This document shows positions 5,121 through 11,982 of a stretch of 14,636 nt of DNA, one piece after another. The notes under the pieces are model-generated. The model was given only the letters and a program-made list of their open reading frames with translations. It was not told the DNA's origin and made no database searches. The position numbers and the translations under genes are program-made. Position 1 is the stretch's first letter, and each line of letters starts with the position of its first letter. Origin of the DNA: an uncultured Anaerolineales bacterium (GTDB lineage: Bacteria; Chloroflexota; Anaerolineae; Anaerolineales; Villigracilaceae); assembly GCA_938008865.1 (NCBI GenBank), contig CALLJA010000131.1, positions 1 to 14,636 on the forward strand, read 5' to 3'.

Positions 5121-5887
5121 GACCAACCGTTTATCCTGAGATAAATTTATTATTGGGCGAATTGTTAGCAGGTGTGAAATCTGCATTGCGCGAGCAATTC
5201 GTCGGCATGTATCTGTACGGCTCGCTATCGAGCGGCGACTTCAACCTTGACACCAGCGACGTGGATTTTCTGGTCGTGACCGAAGGCGAGCTGCCCAAGG
5301 AACGCGTGCTGGAACTCGAAATGCTGCATCAACGCCTGTGGACCAGCGGACTGAAATGGGCCGCCAAGTTGGAAGGCGCGTATGCGCCCAGGCAGACTAT
5401 TCGCCGCCATGGCCCGTCTGCGCCACCATGCCCGTCGGTCAACGAGCGCCAATTCTACGTGGCGCGCCTCGGCAGCGACTGGGTCATCCAGCGCCACATC
5501 CTGCGCGAGTGCGGCGTGGTCGTGGCGGGACCGTCTGCCGCCGAGTTGATCGCCCCTGTGTCAGGCGAAGAGATTCGTGCGTCTGTGATTCAAATCATGA
5601 AGGAATGGTGGGAACCCATGCTGCACAATCCCGCCTGGCTCGACGAACGCGGACCCGAATATAAAGTCTACGCCGTGGTCAGTATGTGCCGCGTGTTGTA
5701 CACACTGGAGCATAAAGAAATTGCCTCCAAGCCCGTGTCCGCGCGCTGGGCGATCCAGCAGGTGGACGAGGCTCAAAGGCAACAAATCGAAGATGCGCTG
5801 GTTTGGAAATCTGGCACGGAATGGAATCACACGCTCGATGAGGCATTGGAGCTAATTCGATATGGGGTGGAGCGTAGCGCGAGGTAG
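5114..5887 (+). CDS. ANT(3'')/AadA-like nucleotidyltransferase with DUF4111-type C-terminal domain
   Basis: A 257-residue protein of the size of AadA-type aminoglycoside adenylyltransferases. The N-terminal nucleotidyltransferase fold has G36-S37 followed by S48-D49-V-D51, the metal-binding GS...DxD pattern. E87 in KLEGAY is well placed as the catalytic base. The C-terminal helical part contains SMCRVLYTLEHKEIASKP and ARWAIQ (about 190-215), the conserved DUF4111/AadA segment. AadA enzymes adenylylate streptomycin or spectinomycin; the true substrate here is unknown and could be a non-antibiotic molecule. The ATG at 5114 overlaps the ABC-F stop (ATGGTAG), so translation is probably coupled. 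A stretch rich in Pro (about 101-108) is atypical. A terminator follows at the stop codon. Confidence 0.85.
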   Translation: MVGPTVYPEINLLLGELLAGVKSALREQFVGMYLYGSLSSGDFNLDTSDVDFLVVTEGELPKERVLELEMLHQRLWTSGLKWAAKLEGAYAPRQTIRRHGPSAPPCPSVNERQFYVARLGSDWVIQRHILRECGVVVAGPSAAELIAPVSGEEIRASVIQIMKEWWEPMLHNPAWLDERGPEYKVYAVVSMCRVLYTLEHKEIASKPVSARWAIQQVDEAQRQQIEDALVWKSGTEWNHTLDEALELIRYGVERSAR

Positions 5888-5905
5888 TTCCCCGCGCTAT
5901 TTTTT
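5876..5905 (+). terminator. Intrinsic terminator of the ABC-F/nucleotidyltransferase operon
   Basis: AGCGCG (5876-5881) pairs with CGCGCT (5893-5898), with two further GG/CC pairs inside, followed by A and six Ts (5900-5905). The left arm lies in the last codons of the nucleotidyltransferase gene. The right arm and T-run lie over the stop codon of the convergent glycosyltransferase gene. Confidence 0.65.
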
Positions 5906-6985
5906 CTCCAGCATCTGACGGTAAATTTCCAAATGGCGATTGATGACCGCATCATACGAGAAAAATTCGTCCACGTAGGCATGGCCCTTTTCGCCCAACG
6001 TTCGCCAACGGTCATTCTCCAACAAGGTACGCAATCCCTCCGCAAAGTCATCCTTTTCGGCAAAATATCCGAACTGCGTGGCAAACTCATCTGGGTTGAC
6101 CGAACTGAGAATGGCGCAGCGATGCGCGGCCGCTTCGATGAACGCATTGGGCAGGCCCTCACGCGCGGCGGTGTTGACTAGGATCCAGCTCTTCTCGTAG
6201 AGTTGGGATAACTGCGTCGTGTCGAATTGGTCCACGAAGCCAGGCAGCTCAAGATTGGGCAGCTTGCCATATTCAGCGCGCAGCGCTGCATCCCAGGCTT
6301 TGTCATGACTGGCGCCCACCGCGATGAAATTGACCTGCGGGAACTGCTTCGCCAGTTCCAGGAACATCTCGGGGCGTTTGCGGCGGTCCCAGCGGGCCAC
6401 GAAACAAACGGTCGGCTTCTCGGCCTTTTTGACCTGCGCGGGAACCACCACAGGCGTCGCCAAAAACTCGGGCGGCGGGTTGAGGTGATAGCGCTTGCGG
6501 GCTTTCTCCTGCACGATGTAAGAAGCGGCGAAGACTTTATCCGCGTTGCGCACAGCCCATTCCACCAGATAGTTATCTTCGTACAGTTGATTCTTGATGA
6601 CCTGAAACACGCTCTTGGTCGGCAGGCTGCGTTCGATGCGCCAGTCTTCCGCGTCGCGCGTGTCGCGGCAGGTGACCAGATGCGCTTTCTTCGGCATGGT
6701 TACCCGCGCCAGAAAGGTCCCGAACGACGGCTCCTCTGAGTGATAAATATCCGCGTCGACCTGGCGATACAAATGCCGCGCCGAAAGAAAACTCGACGGC
6801 TCGAAACCGTAAACCTTGATGCCGTCCAATACCTCGAACGGCTTCTGCTCCCCGCGGCGCGGGATGATGGCACTCACGTCCACACCGCGCCGCACCAACT
6901 CGCGTCCGATGGTGCGCGTGGCACGCCCAAAGCCGCCATATTTTCCCCACGCAAAAATTTCAACTGACACAAAACAGATCTTCAT
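5897..6985 (-). CDS. GT4-family (GT-B fold) glycosyltransferase
   Basis: A 362-residue cytoplasmic protein of standard GT4 length, likely transferring a sugar from a nucleotide donor to a lipid or glycan. The N-terminal Rossmann domain opens with KICFVSVEIFAWGKYGGFGR, where the Gly-rich GGFGR resembles acceptor-side loops of GT4 enzymes. The C-terminal half has VCFVARWDRRKRP (193-205), the usual donor-domain opening, and EGLPNAFIEA (276-285), the conserved E-x7-E donor-phosphate/sugar motif with E276 and E284. There is no signal or membrane anchor. The ATG at 6985 has only a weak purine tract (CAGGG) upstream. It is convergent with the nucleotidyltransferase gene and divergent from the 3D lipoprotein gene, with a perfect palindrome between them. 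Sugar and acceptor cannot be inferred. Confidence 0.9.
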   Translation of the reverse strand: MKICFVSVEIFAWGKYGGFGRATRTIGRELVRRGVDVSAIIPRRGEQKPFEVLDGIKVYGFEPSSFLSARHLYRQVDADIYHSEEPSFGTFLARVTMPKKAHLVTCRDTRDAEDWRIERSLPTKSVFQVIKNQLYEDNYLVEWAVRNADKVFAASYIVQEKARKRYHLNPPPEFLATPVVVPAQVKKAEKPTVCFVARWDRRKRPEMFLELAKQFPQVNFIAVGASHDKAWDAALRAEYGKLPNLELPGFVDQFDTTQLSQLYEKSWILVNTAAREGLPNAFIEAAAHRCAILSSVNPDEFATQFGYFAEKDDFAEGLRTLLENDRWRTLGEKGHAYVDEFFSYDAVINRHLEIYRQMLEKK

Positions 6986-7010
6986 AACCCTGTCCGACGA
7001 TGTAGTTTAC

Positions 7011-7043
7011 AGACCTCGGAAGTCTTCGAGACTTCCGAGGTCT
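7011..7043. repeat. Perfect 15-bp-arm palindrome in a divergent intergenic region
   Basis: AGACCTCGGAAGTCT (7011-7025) and its exact inverse (7029-7043) flank a 3-nt loop. It is not followed by a T-run on either strand and sits between two divergent gene starts, so it is not a usual terminator. It may be a dispersed REP-type element or an operator. It lies about 26 bp upstream of the glycosyltransferase start and 43 bp upstream of the 3D lipoprotein start. Confidence 0.8.
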
Positions 7044-7073
7044 TAAGCCAAAAAATTATATCCCATTATCGGG

Positions 7074-7079
7074 TAGAAT
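7074..7079 (+). promoter_or_regulatory. -10 element for a probable leaderless transcript of the 3D lipoprotein gene
   Basis: TAGAAT (5/6 match) is followed by 6 bp and then ATG 7086, so the transcript would start on the initiation codon. No Shine-Dalgarno lies between. The region upstream is A+T-rich (7051-7070) with no recognisable -35. Confidence 0.45.
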
Positions 7080-7085
7080 CTTCGC

Positions 7086-8282
7086 ATGCGACTGTATCGA
7101 CTGGCGCTCGCCCTGCTCCTGACGGCCTGCGGAACGGGCGCGCCCGCCCCCGCCACGATCAATGTGCTGGATAACGGCCAACTCCGCGCCCTGCCTGCCG
7201 CCTCTGGCAGCGTCGCGGATGCTTTCATCCGCGCGGGGCTGATCATCACCCCCAACGATCGCGCCTTATTGAACGGGATTCCCGTCCCGATGAACGACTC
7301 CGTCCCTGCGGCTGGCCCCGTAACTCTGCAACTGGTCCGCGCCCAGGCGTTGACCCTGGTCACGCCCGAGGGGACGCGCACGCTGCAAACCTCCGCGCCG
7401 ACGGTGGGTGCCGCGCTGCGCGAAGCAGGCATCGACCTGTATGCCAGCGACCTGCTCGATCCGCCCGCCGAGACTCCCATCACGGGCCCGTTGACCGTCA
7501 CGCTCAGACCTGCCCGCGAGGTCGCCGTCAGCGTGGGCGGACAGGTGGTGCGCATCCGCTCCTCCGCGCGGACGGTTGGGGCGGCCCTGGCCGAGGCGGG
7601 GATTCCGCTGCTCGGACTGGACTACAGCCTCCCGTCGGAGAGCGAAGCGCTGCCCGCCGACGGACAAGTGCGCGTCGTCCGCGTCCGCGAAGCCGTCGTG
7701 CTGGCTCAGAAATCCATTCCGTTCGACAATGAATTCATTGCCTCGGCAGATGTCCTGCTAGACCAGCAGCAGATCCTGGAACCTGGGCAGGCAGGGTTGA
7801 GCGTCAGCCGCGTGCGAATCCGCTATGAGGATGGGCAGGAAGTCTCGCGCCAGAGCGAGGCTGAGACGCTCGTGCGCGCGCCGCAAAAACAGATCACGGG
7901 CTACGGCACCAGGGTCGAGATCAAGACCACCACCGTGGACGGCGTGCAAATCGAGTACTGGCGTGCCGTGCAGATGTATGCCACGGCCTACTCGCCCTGC
8001 CGCTCGGGGTCGAGCCAGTGCTATCCCAACACAGCCAGCGGCAAGCCCGTGAGGCGCGGCGTGGTGGCGGTCACTTCCGCCTGGTACGCGTCCATGCGCG
8101 GACAGGCCGTCTATGTGCCAGGTTACGGCCACGCCACCATCGAGGATGTAGGCGGCGGCATCCCTGGCCGCAACTGGATCGACCTGGGCTACAGCGACGC
8201 TGAATACCAATCCTGGGGCGCGTGGGTGACGGTGTATTTCCTGACGCCCGTGCCGCCAGTCATCCTGTACGTGTTGAACTGA
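7086..8282 (+). CDS. Lipoprotein with DUF348 repeats, G5 domain and C-terminal 3D domain
   Basis: A 398-residue predicted lipoprotein (lipobox LLTAC, lipid-anchored C15) acting at the cell wall. After the anchor come about three DUF348 (YabE/Rpf ubiquitin-like) repeats at roughly 24-85, 88-142 and 146-200, each with a 'vgdAL.eaGi' core (SVADAFIRAGL, TVGAALREAGI, TVGAALAEAGI). A G5-like domain follows at about 200-272. The 3D domain (295-372) shows MYATAYSPC, ASGKPVRRGVVAV, then E353-D354 and W364-I-D366...D371, the aspartates that give the domain its name. 3D domains adopt the double-psi barrel of MltA/RlpA-type peptidoglycan enzymes, so a lytic transglycosylase-like role is plausible, as in YabE/Rpf-like proteins. 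Its stop overlaps the LCP gene start by one base. Confidence 0.9.
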   Translation: MRLYRLALALLLTACGTGAPAPATINVLDNGQLRALPAASGSVADAFIRAGLIITPNDRALLNGIPVPMNDSVPAAGPVTLQLVRAQALTLVTPEGTRTLQTSAPTVGAALREAGIDLYASDLLDPPAETPITGPLTVTLRPAREVAVSVGGQVVRIRSSARTVGAALAEAGIPLLGLDYSLPSESEALPADGQVRVVRVREAVVLAQKSIPFDNEFIASADVLLDQQQILEPGQAGLSVSRVRIRYEDGQEVSRQSEAETLVRAPQKQITGYGTRVEIKTTTVDGVQIEYWRAVQMYATAYSPCRSGSSQCYPNTASGKPVRRGVVAVTSAWYASMRGQAVYVPGYGHATIEDVGGGIPGRNWIDLGYSDAEYQSWGAWVTVYFLTPVPPVILYVLN

Positions 8283-9493
8283 TGACCAGCCGCCAGAAAT
8301 CCATCCTCGGAGTGCTGGCAGCAACCGCCTGCGTGTTGGTCGGCCTGGTACTGCTGGCGGTCACACAGACTTACCAGGCCTGGGCCAGGCAACCGCTTGG
8401 ACCCGCGCTGTCGACTCTCCCGCCCACGCCCCTGCCGCCCACATGGACGGCTCCGCCCATCGCCAGCCTGCCACCCATCGCCACAGCCACCGTCACCTCC
8501 CTGCCGCCCCAGGCGACCCTCGCGCTCGCCATTCCCACCGAACCCCTGCGGATAACCCCTGCGCCGAGCGAAACGTCCGCCTCCAGTCTGGCGCGCTGCG
8601 GCGGGCCCGAGGTGATGCACCTGCTGCTGATCGGCTCGGACCAGCGCGGCGACAGTTACGCCTACGGTCTGGGCGACGTTATCCGACTGGCGCGGGTGGA
8701 TTTTGTCGTTCCCAGAGTGACCGTACTCGAGTTCCCGCGCGACCTGTGGGTACAGATCCCCGACATCGCCGACAACCTGCACGGCCAGGACCACGAGCGC
8801 CTCAACCAGGCCTATCTGTACGGCAACGCGGGTTTTGGCTACACTGACGACCCCGCCCAGGGTCCAGGCTTGATGGCGCGCACCCTGGCACTTAATTTCG
8901 GCGTACAGGCCGACCACTACGCCGCCGTCAATATGCGCACCTTCGAAAAAATCGTCGACGCCCTGGACGGCATCGACCTATACCTGCCAGAAAGCATGGA
9001 CTTTCTGACCGCCGACACGGCCCGCCCGAAGCGCATGGTCCTGCCGCAGGGCTGGAACCACCTCAACGGCAACGAGGCGCTCTGGCTGGCGCGCCTGCGC
9101 GAGGAGGGCGTCTTCGAACGCGCCGCCTCACAGAACCAGATCCTGTGCGCGCTGCGCCAGAAACTCACTCAACCCGAGGTCCTGCCGCGCCTGCCGCAGC
9201 TGATACAATCCTTCCAGGACAACATCCAGACCGACCTCAGCCCCGAACAGATCGGCCAACTGGCCTGCCTGGGTCCGCTAATCCAGCCGGGCAACGTGGT
9301 CTTCGTCAGTTTTCCGCAAGAGGAGTTCAAACAATCCTGGATGATCGACCCGGTCTTCAAAAAAGAGGTCTTCGTCTGGGATGTGGACTTCGACGTCCTG
9401 CGCGAGTACGTCGTCAAATTCCAATCAGGTGAGTGGCCCGCGCCCACCTTCCCAGGCCAGCCCGCCATCCAAAATCAACTTAACTGCCAATGA
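8282..9493 (+). CDS. LytR-CpsA-Psr (LCP) family protein
   Basis: A 403-residue protein: one N-terminal membrane helix (about 7-28), a long Pro/Thr-rich extracytoplasmic linker (about 38-105), then the LCP catalytic domain (about 111-300). LCP enzymes move polyprenyl-phosphate-linked glycans onto peptidoglycan or protein. Motifs are GSDQRGD (118-124), RVDFVVP with D140, FPRD (151-154), and ALWLARLREEGVFERAASQNQ (266-286), the Arg-rich pyrophosphate-binding stretch. An additional C-terminal region follows (about 300-403). The ATG at 8282 shares its A with the TGA of the 3D lipoprotein and no good Shine-Dalgarno is present, indicating coupled translation. An upstream in-frame GTG at 8222 would overlap the preceding gene by 60 bp and is unlikely. 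Acceptor glycan unknown. Confidence 0.9.
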   Translation: MTSRQKSILGVLAATACVLVGLVLLAVTQTYQAWARQPLGPALSTLPPTPLPPTWTAPPIASLPPIATATVTSLPPQATLALAIPTEPLRITPAPSETSASSLARCGGPEVMHLLLIGSDQRGDSYAYGLGDVIRLARVDFVVPRVTVLEFPRDLWVQIPDIADNLHGQDHERLNQAYLYGNAGFGYTDDPAQGPGLMARTLALNFGVQADHYAAVNMRTFEKIVDALDGIDLYLPESMDFLTADTARPKRMVLPQGWNHLNGNEALWLARLREEGVFERAASQNQILCALRQKLTQPEVLPRLPQLIQSFQDNIQTDLSPEQIGQLACLGPLIQPGNVVFVSFPQEEFKQSWMIDPVFKKEVFVWDVDFDVLREYVVKFQSGEWPAPTFPGQPAIQNQLNCQ

Positions 9494-10326
9494 ACCTATC
9501 CGACATCCCCCCGCTCGACGCTCCCACCCTGCTCAAACGCTACGGCCTGCACGCAGACAAACGCCTCGGCCAGAACTTCCTGCAAGACGCCGGGGCCCTC
9601 GAAAATATCGCCCACGCCGCCGACATCCAGCCCGACGACACCGTGCTGGAAATCGGCCCTGGCTTGGGAAGTTTGACCCGTTACCTGGCCGTCTCCGCCA
9701 GACAGGTCGTGGCCGTCGAACTGGACCCGAACCTGCTCCCGCCATTGAAGGCCATGCTCAAGCCCCATTCCAACGTGCGCGTCATCCAGGCCGACATCCT
9801 CAGCCTGATTCCGTCTGAGATCGTGGACAAGCCCGGGTACCTGGTCGTGGCCAACATCCCGTACTACATCACCTCGGCCATCATCCGCCACCTGCTGGAA
9901 AGCGAACGCCAGCCGCGTCGCATCGTGCTGACCATCCAAAAGGAGGTGGCTGAGCGCATCTGCGCCCAGCCCGGCGATTTGAGCCTGCTGGCGCTCAGCG
10001 TGCAGGTCTACGGGCAGCCGCGCATCGCCGCGAAAATCCCCGCCCCGGCTTTCTTCCCCGCCCCCAACGTGGACTCGGCCGTGCTGGTCATCGAGATCCA
10101 TCCCCAGCCGCTCATCCCCGCCGGGCTGTTGGAAACCTTCTTCCAATTCATCAAGGCGGGCTTCAGCCAGAAGCGCAAGACCCTGCGCAACTCGCTCTCG
10201 GCGGGCCTGCATATCGCGCCCGCCCAGGCCGAGTCCATGCTGCGCGAGGCCGGCATCGACCCCATGCGCCGCGCCGAAACGCTCAGCATCGCCGAATGGG
10301 AAGCATTGGCGCGCTCGAAAAAGTAA
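9490..10326 (+). CDS. rsmA: 16S rRNA (adenine1518-N6/adenine1519-N6) dimethyltransferase RsmA/KsgA
   Basis: A 278-residue protein of normal KsgA length that dimethylates two adjacent adenines in the helix 45 loop of 16S rRNA, late in 30S assembly. It starts with LKRYGLHADKRLGQNFLQD, the typical KsgA N terminus. Motif I is EIGPGLGSLT (54-63), the acidic SAM-ribose residue is in VVAVELD (74-79), and the catalytic motif IV is NIPYYIT (122-128; most homologues have NLPY). FFPAPNVDSAV follows, and the C-terminal helical domain holds FSQKRKTLRNSL. It overlaps the LCP gene by ATGA (4 bp), so its translation is probably coupled to a cell-wall gene, an uncommon partnership. A bidirectional terminator follows immediately. 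Confidence 0.96.
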   Translation: MNLSDIPPLDAPTLLKRYGLHADKRLGQNFLQDAGALENIAHAADIQPDDTVLEIGPGLGSLTRYLAVSARQVVAVELDPNLLPPLKAMLKPHSNVRVIQADILSLIPSEIVDKPGYLVVANIPYYITSAIIRHLLESERQPRRIVLTIQKEVAERICAQPGDLSLLALSVQVYGQPRIAAKIPAPAFFPAPNVDSAVLVIEIHPQPLIPAGLLETFFQFIKAGFSQKRKTLRNSLSAGLHIAPAQAESMLREAGIDPMRRAETLSIAEWEALARSKK

Positions 10327-10341
10327 CGTTTTGCCGCATAA

Positions 10342-10366
10342 AAAATAGGCCCGTTGGGCCTATTTT
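10342..10366. terminator. Bidirectional intrinsic terminator between rsmA and the GT2 gene
   Basis: AAAATAGGCCC (10342-10352) and GGGCCTATTTT (10356-10366) form an 11-bp perfect stem with a GTT loop, with an A-run on the left and T-run on the right. It serves rsmA (+). On the minus strand the GT2 stop codon (10362-10360) lies inside the right arm. Confidence 0.88.
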
Positions 10367-11112
10367 GTTATTAAAGACAAACGAGCTGTTTTTCCACTCC
10401 GTCTCAGGTCACGGTAATTCCACAGCACCTGCCAGATGCGCACCGCCGCCTCGGCCTGGATCTTGAACGACATCTTCGACTTGCCCCAGCGGCGGTCCGC
10501 AAAGTAGATGGGCGACTCGCCGATGCGATATTCCACGCAGTGCGCCAGGTAGATCATCTCGACCAGGAAGATGTAACCATTGGCCTCGATACGATGCAGG
10601 GGCATGCCTTCGAGCGTGGCGCGCCGCCACATGCGGTAGCCCGTGGTGACGTCGTGCAGCGGCAGCCCGAGAATGGTGCGGGCGTAAAAATTACCGAAGG
10701 CCGACAGGGACTTGCGCCATTGCGGCCATTGCTTGTCCACCGAACCGCCCGCCACATAACGGGAGCCCAGCACCACGTCCGCGGTTTCGAGACGTTTGGC
10801 CATGTCTGCCAGCGCAGCCGGGTCGTGCGAAAAGTCCGCATCCATCTGGACGACGACGTCGGCCCCGTCAGCCAGGGCGATCTGGATACCTTCGAGGTAA
10901 GCCGAGCGTAAGCCCAGTTTTCCTGCGCGGTGATGGACCCGCACCCGTGGGTCGGAATCCGCCAGGCGGTCCGCGACCTGGCCCGTGCCATCGGGGCTGT
11001 TATCGTCCACGACCAGCACATGCAGGTCCAGGGGAAGCGCAAATAAAGCGGAGACCAGTTTGGGCAGGTTCTCCGCTTCGTTATAGGTTGGAGTGATGAC
11101 TGTGATCTTCAA
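10360..11112 (-). CDS. DPM1-like GT2 glycosyltransferase (polyprenyl-phosphate mannosyl/glycosyl transferase type)
   Basis: A 250-residue GT2 enzyme of the soluble Dpm1 type, which makes polyprenyl-phosphate-sugar at the inner membrane face as a donor for outside glycosylation. The start is TTG 11112, which directly precedes KITVITPTYNEAENLPK, with AGG (11121-11119) 6 bp upstream. An ATG at 11169 would overlap the response regulator gene by 50 bp. Motifs: TPTYNEAEN (7-15), VVDDNSPDGT (34-43), the metal-binding Q-M-D91-A-D93, GSRYVAGGS (116-124), and a Dpm1-like FADRRWGKSKMS (204-215). It lacks the C-terminal membrane helices found in some relatives. It is the last gene of the roadblock-V4R-response regulator operon, 7 bp after the regulator, which suggests that regulated envelope glycosylation is an output. 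The sugar transferred is not certain. Confidence 0.9.
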   Translation of the reverse strand: MKITVITPTYNEAENLPKLVSALFALPLDLHVLVVDDNSPDGTGQVADRLADSDPRVRVHHRAGKLGLRSAYLEGIQIALADGADVVVQMDADFSHDPAALADMAKRLETADVVLGSRYVAGGSVDKQWPQWRKSLSAFGNFYARTILGLPLHDVTTGYRMWRRATLEGMPLHRIEANGYIFLVEMIYLAHCVEYRIGESPIYFADRRWGKSKMSFKIQAEAAVRIWQVLWNYRDLRRSGKTARLSLITK

Positions 11113-11119
11113 AACGAAC

Positions 11120-11974
11120 CTATCTCTTTTGCCGCAGGAACTCCATTTTGAGTTGTTCCAGGCTGGCAAAGTGCATGGAGGTCAGGTCGATCTCGGCGAT
11201 CTTGACGGCCAGGCGGTCTCTGCGCCTGGACGCCAGTTCGCGGTCCTTAATCGGGTAGAAATAATCCAGCGATTGTTCGAGGCGGGTGCGCAAGCGTTCC
11301 TGCAAGGGTGAAAGGCTGGCCTGCGGAACCACCAGGACGAATTCGTTGGGGCTGAGATGCCCGAGGAAATCGTCCGAATTGCTGATCTCGCGCAGGGTGT
11401 TGGTGATCATCACGCTGACTGCGCGCAGAACATCATCGGAGGCCACGAAGCCGTACGCCTCGCGGAAGGCATCCATATTTTCGAGCGAGACAAGCAACAC
11501 GCCCGCCGCGCCGCCCTTCATGGCATCGTTCAAGCGTTCATCTACCAGCGCGCCTTCGGGCAGGCCGCTGACCGGGTTCGTGAGCGACCCCTGGCTCATG
11601 CGCTTGAGCGCATTACGCACGCGCAGGCGTAGTTCCTGCACGTCAAAAGGCTTGGTAATGTAATCGTCCGCGCCCAATTCCAGCCCTTGCAGGCGGTCGG
11701 CGCGTTCGCGCTTTTCAGTCAGGAAGATGATCGGGATATCCTGGGTGCGGCGGTCGCTGCGCAGGCGGCGAGCCACTTCGTAGCCATCGATATCGGGCAG
11801 GCGGATATCGAGGATGACCAGGTCTGGGTGGACGGTCTGCGCGGAGCGGACGCCGTCCTCGCCCCAGTTAACAGTGAAAACCTCGTAGCCCTGGACGCGG
11901 AAATACGCGTTCAACATCTCGGCCACGTCGAGGTCGTCTTCGATGATCAGGATTTTCGGCTTGGCTTCGGCCAT
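11120..11974 (-). CDS. Response regulator: REC domain plus degenerate GGDEF domain
   Basis: A 284-residue protein. The N-terminal receiver domain (about 6-122) has the acidic pocket E12-D13-D14, phosphoacceptor D56 in LVILDIRLP, T86 and K108 in DDYITKPF, so it should be phosphorylatable. The second half (about 130-284) begins with NPVSGLPEGALVDERL, the counterpart of the 'D.LTGL.NR' opening of GGDEF domains, but the active-site signature reads SPNEF (208-212) instead of GG[DE]EF. Diguanylate cyclase activity is therefore unlikely; binding of GTP or a partner, or a purely structural role, is more plausible. No histidine kinase is adjacent. It starts 8 bp after the V4R gene with AGG (in the V4R stop region) as ribosome site, and sits between V4R and GT2 genes in one operon. 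Confidence 0.9.
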   Translation of the reverse strand: MAEAKPKILIIEDDLDVAEMLNAYFRVQGYEVFTVNWGEDGVRSAQTVHPDLVILDIRLPDIDGYEVARRLRSDRRTQDIPIIFLTEKRERADRLQGLELGADDYITKPFDVQELRLRVRNALKRMSQGSLTNPVSGLPEGALVDERLNDAMKGGAAGVLLVSLENMDAFREAYGFVASDDVLRAVSVMITNTLREISNSDDFLGHLSPNEFVLVVPQASLSPLQERLRTRLEQSLDYFYPIKDRELASRRRDRLAVKIAEIDLTSMHFASLEQLKMEFLRQKR

Positions 11975-11982
11975 GTTGACGC

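Noticed and set aside
6227..6739. 170-codon open frame on the + strand within the glycosyltransferase
   Set aside because: Antisense to a clear GT4 enzyme and without start signals.
8222..8281. GTG start for the LCP protein
   Set aside because: It would overlap the 3D lipoprotein gene by 60 bp and add a non-membrane stretch before the anchor helix.
11113..11169. ATG start for the DPM1-like GT2
   Set aside because: It would overlap the response regulator gene and add a sequence unlike GT2 N termini; TTG 11112 directly precedes the conserved KITVITPTYNE and has a ribosome site.
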